Source of the DNA: Pseudovirgaria hyperparasitica
Lineage: Eukaryota > Ascomycota > Dothideomycetes > Acrospermales > Acrospermaceae
Direction of reading: 5' to 3'
Assembly: GCF_010093815.1 (NCBI RefSeq)
Contig: NW_022985557.1
Coordinates: forward strand, 248,001-312,000
Length of the DNA: 64,000 bases
Position numbers and translations under genes: made by a program
The notes under the pieces: model-generated
Seen by the model: only the letters and a program-made list of their open reading frames with translations
Databases searched by the model: none
Told to the model about the DNA's origin: nothing
Shown: one piece after another, positions 49,399 through 61,796 of the stretch
Layout: each line of letters begins with the position of its first letter
Position numbering within the stretch: the stretch's first letter is position 1

Positions 49399-51739
49399 AT
49401 GTCGAACAACCCTCCGACTGCTATCTCTGCAACAAAGGCTGGTGGTAATAGCGTGCCGCAGCTCTCGCCTTTGCAGTCACAGCCCACTTCCTCTTCGACT
49501 GGTGACGGCGTTGGTCAAAGACGTAGCGGAGGTACTGGCAGTTTTGGAGCAGGTGCTTCGTCGCGATTGTCGCCGTCCCCACGAAACGCCCAGGCTACTC
49601 GGAAGCAACATAAGACCTCAAAGCGGTCTCGGCTCGTTGATGACGATGCCATCGTGCAATCTGTACGTCGAGAGCGATCTCGTAGTCTCATTGCAAGCGT
49701 ACTGATGTCTGGTAGGCCGCTATGCGCTCTACAAACAGTCGAAAGGGACAGACGTCCATTACCCATCTCATGAACTTCTCGCTTCCTCCTCGACCACAAT
49801 CACATCACTCATACGGCAGTCATCCACATGTACGACGCACCACGAGGTGGGGCCTGGGGTCTGGTTATCACGCGGTCGACAAAGCGAGGTATGTTTTGTA
49901 TTATGTTCTTTCGAGATAATGACTGACTGTCCGTCCCCAAGATATATACATGCCAATTACCGTTTCATTGTTGATCCTCGTGGCGATTACCATACACAGA
50001 GCATGGATGCTGACGTCCACCTTGATTGGAACAATGTATTACAAGTCCTGGCTTCAGCCCAATCCCAGGCAGCCTCATGCCCCATTTGCCTAGGAGTTCC
50101 GGTCGCTCCCCGAATGGCCAAATGTGGCCACATCTTCTGTCTTCCTTGTCTTCTCCGCTACATGCATTCCGAGGATGGCACTCCCGCGGCCGAGAAAAGA
50201 GCAAGGTGGAAAAAGTGTCCTATATGTGAAGACAGCATCTACGTTAACGAAACACGTCCGGTGCGATGGTACTATGGCCAAGAAGCCGGTCATCTCCAAG
50301 AGGGGAGTGATGTGGTACTCCGCCTAGTCACGCGTGCCACTGGCAGTACACTGGCTCTGCCGCGCGATGGTGCAGACGCCCTTGGGAAAGACGAGGACGT
50401 TCCATGGTACGTGGCCGCTGAAGTTATGGACTACGCCAGAATAATCAAAGGTAGCGAATCCTACATCAGTTCACAGTATGACAGTGACATACAAGAGCTG
50501 GAGAAGCAGGAAAAAGAAGATGAAGTGATGTTTGGCGAGGACAATGTTGAGTGGATGCGGAAAGCCATTCGCATGCTACGGGAATCGAAGGAAAAGCATG
50601 AGGGTATTGGCAATCCTCCAAATTTAGCGAAGCCGGCCGAGCCCAAGTCGAGGAAGCCACCTATCGTATATCATCAATCTGAAGGGCCTGAGATGTATCA
50701 CCTTCAGACATCCGAAACTCGCGGTCAGACCTCAGCGGAGCAAACAGCGGCAACAGAGGCAAAATCGATAATATCGACGGATGCCAGTCCAGACTCGGAC
50801 TCCACTCCGACAGGCCCAAAAGCATTGAATATTCATCCTTCAGCCAAGCCGAGCAACATATCTCGCCTCCACCAACAGCACAGTTCCAACCAAACACCTT
50901 CTGAATACTTCTTCTACCATGCCCTCTTACATTACTACCTATCACCTCTTGATATTCGAATCCTCAAGTCGGCGTTTGGGTCGTTTTCTTCCTTCCCCTC
51001 CACAATCCTTCCCCGAATAGAGCACATATCAACTGGTCACGTTGTTGACGATGAATTGCGGAAACGAACCAAGTATCTGGCCCATATACCATACGGCTGC
51101 GAAGTTGCCTTTCTCGAATGCGATTGGACTGATACAGTCAGTCCAGAGGTACTAGAGAAATTCAAGCCTGAGATTGAGCGCCGTCGTAAGAAGAATCAAG
51201 AAAAGGTCAACAGAGAAGAGAAGTCGCGTATCAAGGCGGAGCGAGACGAAACAGATCGCTACCGTCGTACGAAGCGACCGAGCTTCTCTAACAACCAATT
51301 TTCTGTTGATGACTTTGCACCACTGGTGTCTGCATCCCCAGGTGGCACCATATTGTCTGATGATGCAGAGGCTCACATGGATTCAGCCTCTACATCGCCG
51401 CCATGGCCCAACCGCCGCAATCAAGGTCAAGGATCCTCGTTTGCATCACTTGCATCACCCTCAACAAGTCCGTCTACAAGCCGAACAGTCTGGGGCACAG
51501 CAGCGATAGCCCCAAAATCACCGGTACTTTACTCACGTGCAGAAGGCGAACATGACGATGGGTGGCTGCAGGATTGGGAGCGAGACTTGCTTGATAACGA
51601 TGACTTGACCGCACAAGTACAGGCTCTGAGCATGGCAGGAGATGGTGCAAGTCAAAGAACAGGCAACGGAGGTATGGGAAAGAAGGGTAAGAAGAAGAAG
51701 ATCACACTGATGAGTACGAATGTGAGGAGAGGTGCGTAG
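49399..51739 (+). CDS. MAG2: RING finger protein of the RNF10/Mag2 family
   Basis: Three exons: 49399-49662, 49716-49888 and 49942-51739, giving 744 aa. RNF10 and yeast Mag2 are RING E3 ligases that ubiquitinate 40S ribosomal proteins on stalled initiation or elongating ribosomes. After a Ser/Gln-rich N-terminus comes the family block MNFSLPPRP and YIHANYRFIVDPRGDY with LDWNNVLQVL. The RING begins at C192 (CPICLGVPVAPRMAKCGHIFC) and ends in KKCPICEDSIY near 240. The C-terminal half has a family segment with YHALLHYYLSPLDIRIL and LAHIPYGCEVAFLECDW, then a charged Lys/Arg-rich helix, then a tail ending in KKGKKKKITLMSTNVRRGA. All joins keep frame. Confidence 0.9.
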
Positions 51740-52198
51740 GATCGAAGTGTACGGACGAGCAGGCTGAGATGAGCGATTGAGCCACCAGCATAGAGAGACG
51801 AGAAGACATTGTGCATTTTCAGCGAGCCCTGAATTTAGTTACGGATAGCGTTGTTTATAGCCTGCGACCATATATATTTGAGGTTTTCCAATCCAGTGCT
51901 CCTATTCGCCAGACGTATGACCATTTGCATCCCGATCGGGAAAGTAGGGCCAGAAGAGGGAAGCACGGACCGTTCCGAGGCAATTACCCCAGGGACACGA
52001 AATTTGGGCAGGTCAACACCATCATCTCTACTCACATCGTGCATCCTCACCACAATTGGGCTTGCGTCTTTCGCTGCAGCCGCCGTTCTTGCTCATTCAG
52101 TTGCATGCGATGCTTTGATTGCGAACTTTGTATTATTGAGACCCATTTTCATCTGTAGTTTTGCGAGGATACTCAACCCCTGAGGCGAGAGGAAAAAG
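51740..52198. other. Intergenic, upstream of ERG4
   Basis: This 459-bp spacer holds the RNF10-type 3' UTR and the ERG4 promoter. No gene is seen. Confidence 0.5.
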
Positions 52199-53907
52199 AT
52201 GTCGCAACGCGTTACTCGCTCCCAAACGGGGGCAACACCCAGGTACGTGTCCAGCTATTGGTCTGTGAGCCTGACTATTGCTGACATGGTATCGAATAGG
52301 AAATCACTCGCTCCTGGGTTCGTTGAAACCCCTGGTCGACAGCGCAAGCCGCGCCGATCTGGTGATGGCGACAACTCGGACTCAGATAGCAGCGCACTTA
52401 CGCGGTCGGTCGAACTCGAGCCAAAGCCTCAGAATGGAACGGCTAATGGTCATGCGAAATCGAACGGAACGGCCAATGGTCATGCGAAGCCAAGCAAAGA
52501 GCCCATGACTGGCGACCTCACACTATATAAGCATGAAGAGTTCGAGTTTGGAGGTCCGTATGGTCCACTTGGTATCATGATTGGATTCCCGGTCCTCATG
52601 TACTATATGTGGATTGGGGCAACGTACTACGACGGTGGTTTCCCAAGACCTTTGGCAGGACAGACCTACGTCGAGTTCTTCCAGCATATGGGCCACCTGA
52701 TCTACAAAGGTGCATTTCCACACGCAAAGGCGTGGGCAATCTACTGGGTATTCTTCCTGGTGGAGTGCGTCTTCTATGTCATCATGCCTGGTATCTGGAC
52801 CAAGGGCAAGAGACTGCCTCACTTGGGTAACGAGCCTCTCGATTACTACTGCTCTGGGCCATGGTCATGGTGGGCAACGCAGATTATTGCGGTTGGCCTC
52901 CATTTCTCTGGTCTCTTCCCGCTTTACACTCTGATCGACGAGTTTGGTCCTCTTATGTCGGTTGCAATTCTTTCTGGTATCGGTGTATCGTTTATTGCCT
53001 ACTGGTCTGCTCTATGGCGTGGTGCGCAAACTCGTATGTCGGGATACTTCATCTACGACTTCTTCATGGGGGCCGAGTTGAACCCGCGCATAAGCGTGAT
53101 TGACTTCAAGATGTTCTTCGAAGTGCGCATCCCCTGGTACATCCTATTCTTGACGACTGCAGGTGTCATAGCTCGGCAGTATGAGGACTATGGATACGTT
53201 TCTGGTGAAGCGTGGTTCTTGCTTCTTGCGCATTGGCTCTACGCAAATGCATGCTCCAAGGGCGAAGAGCTTATTGTCACGTCTTGGGACATGTACTTTG
53301 AGAAATGGGGCTTTATGCTGATTTTCTGGAATCTTGCTGGTGTACCACTCAGCTACTGCCACTCGTCCATCTACCTTGCCAACCACCCTCCTTCGCAGGT
53401 TGCGTGGAGCAAGCCGGCGCTGGTGATTTTCTTTGCCACGTATCTGTTCGCCTACTGGGTCTGGGACACGACAAACTCGCAGAAGAACATGTTCCGGTGT
53501 GAGGAACGTGGCGGGGCTCCCCAGCGCAAGGCTTTCCCTCAACTGCCGTACAAGTCGATCAAGAACCCGGTGACGATCAAGACCAAGACTGGGGATTCGA
53601 TTTTGTGTGACGGATGGTATGGCAAGGCGCGGAAGATTCACTATACGTGCGACTTGTACTTTGCAATCACATGGGGATTGATCACCGGGTTCAACAGTCC
53701 GTTTCCGTGGTTCTACAGTGTCTTCTTTGCGGGGATGATCATACATCGTGCGTGGAGAGACATTGTTCGCTGCAGAGAGAAGTATGGCGAGGCATGGCTG
53801 GAGTATGAGAGAAGGGTTCCGTACTTGTTCATCCCGGTGAGTAGCATGAACAGCCGAAGACAACCAATAGAAGGACCAAGCTAACGAAGTTCTAGTACGT
53901 TATTTAA
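52199..53907 (+). CDS. ERG4: Delta(24(24(1)))-sterol reductase (C-24(28) sterol reductase), ERG4
   Basis: Three exons: 52199-52242, 52300-53836 and 53896-53907, giving 530 aa. It catalyses the last step of ergosterol synthesis, NADPH-dependent reduction of the C-24(28) double bond, in the endoplasmic reticulum. After a hydrophilic N-terminus come about eight membrane segments and the reductase-family blocks [56 protein letters not shown] and the C-terminal [12 protein letters not shown]. The last exon is only 12 nt and supplies YVI and the stop, the usual ERG4 ending. Reading through that intron would add an unrelated 14-residue tail. The first intron (57 bp) is a multiple of three and stop-free, so retention would insert 19 residues. 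The N-terminal segment contains two near-identical TANGHAK units. Confidence 0.94.
52433..52492 (+). repeat. 30-bp tandem duplication within ERG4
   Basis: Two adjacent 30-bp units, about 85% identical, encode [10 protein letters not shown] and [10 protein letters not shown] in the disordered N-terminus of ERG4. Confidence 0.85.
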
Positions 53908-55205
53908 GAGAAGTAGGACATGAGCTGGTCTGCGAACTAGCTGTGCCTGTAGCTTGACGGTGAAGCATGAGTAATTAATGGTATGTTGAGAATGCATCGC
54001 TACTGGTCTTGACGGTCGGGTTGAAATGTTCAATTCCTGTACCATAATATTGTTACGAAGGTTAATTGTAAAGTACATAATGGGCTCCCCGGCCACTGTA
54101 TTGTCGGGAACCGCAAGTATTGTATAAATTACTCGTTATCATCACAGGTTGCTCTCATCGCGAACTTTGGGTATCAACATAGTGCACGGTCTTGAGTGGT
54201 AGCGCCATTGTCTTGAACTAGTATGACGAGGCGAGATGTGGAAGCTAGCTGTGTAGGACGGTGTTGAAGGCAGTCTGGAGTTGGAGACGGAGATGTTATG
54301 AATGTTGATCCCATCCCAATCCTCATTCCCCAGAATAATAGATCCCCACGTCCGCCTCCGCCTTCACCTCCACCCCCAACACACGCCACACTGCCGAGCT
54401 TTCTTGGACATGCCCAACAAAACAACCAATCAGATCGGTCGGCAGACGCACTCGGTCGGCACGGCGCGTGCTAGAGGTGCAACCCAACCAGCTGCTCGGG
54501 ACTCGTCTGTATCTTCTATCTACAAACCACAGCAGGCGTCTTTGTCGGAGAGTCTTGGCTACTCCTGGCTCGTGTTGGTTGGCGACGACAACGACGACGC
54601 GAGTGGTGGCTAATGTCTCGACATGCATCTATAGCCTATATATCGTCGACGTTTGCGTATCGAGCGGCGGCGGCGGCATGGCATCTCATGAATGAAGCCA
54701 GCCTATGTATGTATCAGTTATCTACTTGAAGACCTGTACTCGTCACGTCAGATAATTACTCCTTCATTTCCATCCCCAGCTTTGCCTCTGTAGTTCACGG
54801 TTCGCATTGCACGCAGCACACCTTTCCATAATAAGGACACCCTGCATTTGTCGCCAGTGCCACTCTTTGAGCCTGTGTCCTTGGCCCTGCTCTCACTTGC
54901 ATATTCAGCCTGACGCCTCTTCTGATAAGAGAGACGCTGCCAACACGGCGTTCTAGGCCAGACCTCGCGTCAGACCTTCCTGTTGTCCCTTCCAGCACTA
55001 TACTTGTCAATTAATGCACGCCGCATATTGATATAGATTATACCTCCCAGCACCCAACCGCTACATTCCACGAGCTCCGACTCGACTGCAGCGACCCACT
55101 CCGGAACAATACCAGACTTTGTGCTCGGGAGAGCCTATTTCGACTCCGCCTTGCTAATCCACCCTTGAAAGGCGGAGGACCCCGCAACGCCCACTTGCGG
55201 GCAGA
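53908..55205. other. Intergenic, upstream of PHO84-type gene
   Basis: This 1.3-kb stretch holds the ERG4 3' UTR and the phosphate transporter promoter. I found no CACGTG Pho4-type site. Frames of about 100 codons near 54300-54630 show no family features. Confidence 0.5.
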
Positions 55206-57286
55206 ATGCTGTCGTCTGCCAAGGGCGGAAACGCCGCCTATGCGAATGTCCAGGGCGTTTATTCTCATGTCTACGACCCGAATGAGCGCCGTCGGCTTGC
55301 CCTTGCTGAGGTTGACAGAGCGCGGTTTAGCTGGTATCATGCGAGGCTGGTGGTGGTGACTGGGGTGGGGTTCTTTACGGATGCTTACAGTGTATGTCTA
55401 CGTACTCGAGAGAGAGCGGATGGACGGCAGGACGGATTACTGATTTGTGGTCGCAGCTGTTTGCTATCAACGTGACCATCGTCATGCTTGGTATGGCCTT
55501 CTGGCACGATTCGAACGCCGGTGTTATTCCTCATGGCGCAGATACCGCTATCAAGGTCGCTACCTCGGTCGGCACGATATTTGGCCAAGTGTGCTCCCTC
55601 GATCCTATCTGACAGACATAAGACTGCTCGCTGACACTTGTAGGTTGTCTTTGGATATCTCGCCGACGTGCTGGGCCGAAAGCGAATGTACGGCGTGGAG
55701 CTTGTTATCATCATCACTGCAACACTCGGCCAATCACTTTGCGCCCCCTCGAAAGCAATCAGCTTCGTCGGCATCATGGTGTTCTGGAGAGTGCTCATGG
55801 GCGTTGGGGTTGGCGGAGACTACCCCATGTCGGGAGTGATAACGGTATGAGACGATGGGGTTGGCTTGGACGAACAAGTTACTAACTCTATCGCAGGCTG
55901 AGTTTGCCTCGACGAAATGGAGAGGTGCGATGATCGGAGCGGTGTTTGCCATGCAAGGGCTGGGCCAGTTTGCCGCCGCCCTTGTTGCCCTTATCGTCAC
56001 TGTCGCATACAAGGATACCCTACAAGCGGCAGACACCCCCGGGAACTGTACCGGAGACTGTCTCGTGGCCATCGACACGATGTGGCGCATCATCATCGGC
56101 TTCGGAGGTATCCCCGGCTGGTTCGCTCTATACTGTAAAGTTCCCCCCCTTTTCCCCCTTTTATGCGACCTGATGCCCTCCCAACACACGATGTATTAAC
56201 ACCCACCTCACCAGACCGCCTCACCATCCCCGAGACCCCCCGCTACACCTTCGACGTCCTCCAAGACGTCGAACGCGCCACCGCCGACGCCTCACACTAC
56301 ACCTCCGGCAAACTCGGCCAGGCACGCCTAAACGACATCCACCACGCAACCACCCGCGCGGAAATGCGCAAATACCGCCGCCCACGACCCTCCCTCAAAG
56401 AAGCCCTCTCCTTCTTCTCCCGCCGCCGCAACGCCCTCCACCTCCTCGGCACCGCCGGCTCCTGGTTCTTCCTCGACATCGCCTTCTTCGGCCTCGGCCT
56501 CAACTCCGGCAGCGTGCTCTCCGCCATCGGCTACGGCGGCGCCGCAAACCCAGACCCCGATTCCACCCTCTACCACCACCTCCACTCCACCGCCACCGGC
56601 CAGCTCATCCTCATCTGCGCCGGCGCAATCCCAGGCTACTGGCTCACCGTCGCCCTCATCGACACCCTCGGCCGCCGCCCCATCCAGCTCGCCGGCTTCG
56701 CAATCCTCACCCTCCTCTTCGCCACCATCGGCTTCCTCCTCGACCGCCTCTCCACCTCCGCCCTGCTCGCCCTCTACATCCTCGCCCACTTCTTCTTCAA
56801 CTTCGGGCCCAACGCTACCACCTTCATCGTGCCCGCGGAGCTCTACCCGACGCGTCTACGCGCTACTGCGCATGGTGTGTCGGCGGCAGCAGGGAAGCTG
56901 GGTGCTGTGATTGCGCAGGTGGCGTTTGCGCCGCTGGTTGGTCGGGGCGCGGTGCCCGGTGGGGATCCGCATCCGTGTCTGGGCACGGTCATGCAGGTTT
57001 TTGCGCTGTTTATGTTTTGTGGGCTGGTGGTTTCGTTGTTGGTGCCTGAGACGAAGAGGAGGTCGTTGGAGGGGATTGCGGGGGAGCGGGAGGGGGAGCG
57101 GGAGGGGGAGCGGGAGGGGGAGCGGGAGGGGGAGNNNNNNNNNNNGAGAGGGAGGGAAATGGTGCGGAGGTGTATCAGTTGGCGTTTCGGGAGAGGTTTT
57201 GGATGGGTGGTGGTGGGTCGAGGGCCGGGGGTGGTTCTGGGAGGACGAGTGGAGGGAGTGAGAGGGGGCGGGGGAGGTTTTGGTAG
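55206..57286 (+). CDS. PHO84: High-affinity inorganic phosphate:H+ symporter (PHO84 type); assembly gap near the 3' end
   Basis: Five exons: 55206-55391, 55457-55588, 55644-55844, 55897-56134 and 56215 to the end, giving about 609 aa. It is a 12-helix MFS transporter of the plasma membrane that imports phosphate with protons. Family blocks seen: GVGFFTDAYSLFAIN, VVFGYLADVLGRKRMYG, GVGVGGDYPMSGVIT, TKWRGAMIGAVFAMQG, IPETPRYTFDV, WFFLDIAFFGLGLNSG, NFGPNATTFIVPAELYPTR and a terminal ETKRRSLEGIAGE. The gap of 11 N at 57135-57145 falls in a GAGCGGGAGGGG repeat. With 11 N taken literally the frame after the gap gives an unlikely tail with a stop at 57314. Reading from 57146 gives GNGAEVYQLAFRERFW and a stop at 57284-57286, which looks more like a transporter C-terminus, so the gap size is probably a multiple of three. 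The end is therefore inference. Confidence 0.9.
57084..57134 (+). repeat. GAGCGGGAGGGG tandem repeat
   Basis: Four perfect 12-bp units and part of a fifth, cut by the assembly gap. They encode EREG repeats in the transporter's C-terminal cytosolic tail. Confidence 0.9.
57135..57145. other. Assembly gap (11 N)
   Basis: Unknown bases inside the GAGCGGGAGGGG repeat. The repeat probably broke the assembly, so the true length may differ from 11. Confidence 0.98.
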
Positions 57287-57872
57287 GTTTGGGGGTGTGT
57301 TGATCTTGGGGTGAAGGGAGGGTGGAGGGGAGGGGTTTAATTAATGATAATAAAGCGATGCAGATTTAGCCTCGCGACTAATGATATGATAACACACATC
57401 ACACACCTTCCGAGGAGGGTACTTAATACTCAGTATCATAATTATCTTAAGCAAGAGACGTTAGGATAAGACTTGAGATGACACCCAAGATAAAGACAAA
57501 GACTGAACATATACTATACTATAAACTACAAGCGACAAGCCATATCGAGAGGACTAGGAGCGTCTCACACAGTATTCGAACCTCATGTTCTGGCTGCTCT
57601 ATATCTATGTTCGAGTCCGGAGTGGAAAAATGGCTAGCCATGCATTGCCAAAACAGGGGAGAGACACAACAGATATCAAAGCAGCACTCATCAAAGTCAT
57701 GACTGATCATTACCAATACCTAACCCAAGTCTCCATACCCATTCCATCGAGAAATCGTCCCATCCCAGCGCTCTCCAAGTCCAGATCACAACTTGCCGCG
57801 ACAACCTTCAAAGCTATTAGCCCACATCAACCCCCTCCCATTCCTGAACATTATCAATGAACAAACCCCCAC
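57287..57872. other. Intergenic, between convergent genes
   Basis: This lies between the 3' ends of the phosphate transporter and the zinc-cluster regulator. No gene is seen. Confidence 0.5.
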
Positions 57873-60081
57873 TTATCCCATCACAGTCTCCCAACCCTTC
57901 TCACACATAACATCCAACCAAAAAACATCCCTAACCCCGGCGTCTCCCCTCCTCCACACCTCCCTACACGCCTCCAACATAACCCTCATCGGCTTCGCCG
58001 GCAATTTCTTGGCAAAAAGCTCAAACTTGCCCTCCACAAACAGCCGTGCCCGGGTGACGGCGACATCCGCACGGAAGGAGCCCTCATCGAAAAAGTCCAG
58101 CTCACACATACGTCGCAGCTCCGCGGCCGCGGTGAGCAGCAGAATCGGCTGGATGCAGATCGTGCCCGAATCGCTGGGGATGCGGCCGAGGAGCGAGAGA
58201 ATGTGCAGGGCGAGGGAGTTGAGGAAGGCGGTAGCGTTGCGTGATGAAGACGAGTTCGCAAAGACGAATGTGTTCGTCCAAGACGGGACTGGGGCGCCGA
58301 GACGGGTGCGCAGGAGAGCTGGAAAGACGCGGTAGAGTTGTAGGAGGCCGGCGTAGCGGTATGCGTCCGCGACGGCGATGAAATGGGCCTTGTCGGTTCG
58401 CGGGTCGTGGATGTCGTTGATCTCAGATTCCGAGGGAATGGAGGCGGATAGCAGGGCTTCTTCGAGGTCAGATGCGACGGCGGCGGTCGTAGTCGTGCTG
58501 TAGGGATCGATATCGAGCAAAGGGTCGATGGGAAACTCCACGTAGGGATTGGAATGAGCGAGGATAGAGGAGTCCGAAGTGAAGGAGAAGTCCTCCAAAG
58601 GGTCGATGGAGAAGGAGTTGCTGTGGATTGCACTTTGGCGTTCGCGGCGGATGAGACGGCCCACTTCTGCAAAGAGCATCTGCACATGTGGTGCGATGCC
58701 TGTCCATGGATGAGGTGTGATCTTTCCGTCAGCACCCCTGAAGTCGGGCTGTGGTCGGTTTCCAGGTCGCGTCAGTGGTGCGTTAGAGGGCGTGACGAAG
58801 CCCATCAACATCTCCCAATAGATCAGGGACTCTTCATAGAACTGAGCGTCATGCGCTACCCCGTCCTCGACGGCGGGAGCGACCTCCAGTAGTTTGGGCA
58901 TGATTAATTTGCGTGCCGCTTGGAGATAGTACTCGCCGAGATCGTTCGATTTATGCCAGGCTGTCGTGAGTCCGAGCAAAAGAATAGCCAACATAGTCCT
59001 ACCACTGGCTGCAACGTTGTGCTTTGCCAACTCGAGTTCATGGTTCAGCATACTGTATGCCTTCTTCTGTAGCTCAACTCCCTTGGCCTCAAAGGAGGGA
59101 CTGTGGTTGGCTAGCTGAGCAGCAGCCATGGATTGGATTGCATAATAAATCGACGGAGTAGTAGTCCAAACATCTTTGACCGCGTTGCGGAACGGATTTA
59201 GGTCTGAATCAAAAGAAGAATAGATATTGCAAACATTGAAGAAGTAATAGTTGACCAAATAAGAGCTATCGTCAATGTACCCAACAGACGGCAAAGACGA
59301 CTCAAGTCGATAGAAAGCACGAAGAAGACTACGGGCTTGACTTTGTCGACACAAGTCCTGCTCACGCTGTCTTGTAAGTTCTGCAACCTCAGCTACTGCT
59401 TGAACTCCCAGAAAGTCGCCTGGCGAAAAGGACCGATCCTCGTCTGTGATGTACGAAAACTCGGCTATAGCTCCAGGTTGCGAGTCGAAGAACATGTCCA
59501 CTCCTGTCATAGACGCATCATCTACACTAGGTGAAGAGAAATCCACAGCAGCTCCTGCTTCCGGTGTTATGATACCATCAACAGGGACCGAGTCATTCTG
59601 TCCGCCCTTAGTGCTTGCAACACTGGACTTTTGGCGCTTCGTTTTCTTTTCGTGTGACTTTCCCTCCCCCGACAAAGTGTCCGAATCCGGCGAAGGATAA
59701 TGATCTGCTCCAGTGGTCGAAGCAGGTTCTTCGATACTAGGATTAACAGGGGTTGCGCCTATGGCGACGTTTTGAAATGCAACAAACTCCTGGGTAAGAT
59801 CCAGTTCCTCAGGCTTGAAAACCTCATATTTAGTCGACCACTTCAAGCATTTCTTGTATCCTGGACATGGAACCTGTCGGTTGACACAGTTCTGACACGC
59901 CGGCTTCTCCTCGCCGCATTTGAGCTATCAGGGTATCAGAATTTGTAGCTAAGTTTTGGCCATGTCGATTTGAGCGCACCCTTTTGAGCTTGCAGCGCTG
60001 GCAGCCATTGCGAGACTTTGTCTTTTTCTGAGAATCACAGGAAGATTTCGAAATCCCTTGTCCCTGGCCTTTATTTGGCAT
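57873..60081 (-). CDS. Zn(II)2Cys6 transcription factor, fungal-specific (Fungal_trans_2 type)
   Basis: Two exons on minus: 60081-59980 and 59924-57873 (55-bp intron), giving 717 aa. The DNA-binding cluster is C27-x2-C30-x6-C37-x6-C44-x2-C47-x6-C54, preceded by basic KKTKSRNG and followed by PGYKKCLKWSTKYE. The intron splits the cluster between R34 and L35. Residues about 60-150 are Ser/Glu-rich and disordered with a basic KKTKRQKS signal. The C-terminal 500 residues are the helical regulator domain, with family segments such as LNHELELAKHNVAASGRTMLAILLLG (read in part) and HPWTGIAPHVQMLFAEVGRL. Targets cannot be read from the sequence. It converges on the phosphate transporter; there is no cluster of biosynthetic genes beside it. 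Confidence 0.9.
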
Positions 60082-60844
60082 ATGGAGCAACGAATACAGT
60101 GGAGGACGTCAAATTCGACAAAGCCTTGGGATCATGAGGAGGAGCCCAACCATAAGTGGGGAAGATCATAAGAGAAGACTTAAGACGTGTTGGCTGCATC
60201 TATGGGATATTAAGCATGAATTTGCCATCTTGTGACGAACCAAGTGCCGTGCTTTTCCGTTGCGAGGTCGGACATATTGATAACAGCAGCGATCCGATTC
60301 GCCTGAGTAAGTCTGGTCTCCAGCCAACGTATTCAAAGGTGATTGTTGGAGATGACAATCGTGGCGGTTCGTGGTTCCCAGCCAAGTCGTGCGATTTATT
60401 GCTGCTGTGCAGTAGTTGTAGAGGGGACCGTTGCATTGCTTATCTGTTGTGGGGTAACAACAGTCCTTCCACCACTTCCACGACATCCGCCATTCCGCCT
60501 TAGGCAAAAAAGTCCGTAACCTCCTCACTAACTCACGATGCTGCCAAATCATACTGCTCGTTGCAGCCTCATCATCTGCAGCTTGGTATAAGAAGCGACG
60601 ACAATCCAACGAACGCCTGCAAATCGTTGGTGGTAACAGTCATCTCATTCGTTTACGCAGCCGTAGTATCCGCCCATCCTACCGGCCCAACCCCCCAAAC
60701 TCCGCAACATCTTGACTCTTGGTATCACTGATAAAGACCCTCGATGACGCCCCCCCTTCAACGCCACCAATACCCAAGACTTCAAACGCCGAACCTTAAG
60801 ATAGCATGATAGACAAGAAGCACGAGATAAACTCGGCATCTGCT
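60082..60844. other. Intergenic, upstream of the zinc-cluster regulator
   Basis: This 763-bp spacer holds the regulator's promoter and the Sos7 3' UTR. No gene is seen; a 147-codon minus frame (60166-60609) has no family features. Confidence 0.5.
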
Positions 60845-61796
60845 TCATGTACACCCTTCGATCTCCAGCATTTCCATGAGGCCCTTCTCTGCCGCGCGAA
60901 ACCATCGTCCTTTCTCTTCAAGCTCGTCTCCCATACCCTTTTCGCCCTCTTCCCGCCTCCTCCTTGCCTCTTTCGCGGCTGATATGACTCCTTGCTTTTG
61001 TGTCTCAAGGGGTTGTAGCTCTCTCTCCAGCCGCTCTAGGTCGCGCGCTTTGCGCTGGACACTCGGTTCAAGAGCAGCCAGCTGCGCGTTGATTGATGCG
61101 AGTTCCGCTTCTCGTTGTGATAGTAGAGCCTGTGTTTCAGGAAGTGGAAGTGACAACTCTGGATTCGTTGGGTGCGGCGCTTGCGAGTCGCGGAGAGCTT
61201 CTATACTTTGCTCCAACGCGGCGATCTCGGTAGGGAGCATCTGTAGCTCAGCTGTCCTCAATTGGATCGAATCATATCCTGTTGCACCATTCGTCAGCGT
61301 CGAAACGTGAAATCAGCCTAGATATCATGCGTACGTTCACTCAAGAGACGCGCCTGCTTCTCAAGCTCTTCGATGAATGATGCTACCTCGAGCTTCTGAG
61401 ACTTCAGGGACGATTTGGCCTCCGCGAGCTGAGCTTCTAACTCCACATTCTGTTGGTGTTCTATGAAGGGCGGATCGGAGTCTGTGATAGCTTGTAAGAA
61501 CTTCTCCTTGGTCATTTGCTCCACGTAAGAGAAGCGTAGTTTCGAGAACAGCTCCTACGTCTTGTATTTAGATTCTGATTGCTTCAAGTCATTATCTACC
61601 GTACCTTGTAGTGTGTCAGGTCTGCTTCTAGGCTGGCTGGCGTGGGACTGTCTCTTGGGGTTTCAGAAACGCCAGAGTCGCGCTTTTCTGCTTCATCTGG
61701 GGCGCGGAGGGACTCATTAAGCTCGATTATCTTGAGTGTTTGTGCCTTTTGCAAGATCTGAAGCTTGCGCAGCGTATCATGGGCATTCTGCGACAT
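60845..61796 (-). CDS. SOS7: Kinetochore protein Sos7 (coiled coil)
   Basis: Three exons on minus: 61796-61605, 61554-61335 and 61278-60845, giving 281 aa. Sos7 binds Spc7/KNL1 in the fungal kinetochore and is needed for chromosome segregation. The family core SLEADLTHYKELFSKLRFSY, split by the first intron, is followed by EQMTKEKFLQAI and then a long coiled coil (about 105-270) with PLPETQALLSQREAELASIN and EKGRWFRAAE near the end. Length is typical. The frame is open upstream to a TTG, but the ATG at 61796 gives the usual MSQNAHD-type start. It is divergent from the RS-rich protein gene, with 259 bp between the start codons. Confidence 0.85.

Noticed and set aside
56328-56789. 153-codon Glu/Gly-rich minus frame
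   Set aside because: It is antisense to PHO84 exon 5 and reflects GC-rich codon bias there.
57986-58735. 249-codon minus frame
   Set aside because: It is a shifted-frame shadow of the zinc-cluster regulator, Ser/Pro/Thr-biased with no domain.
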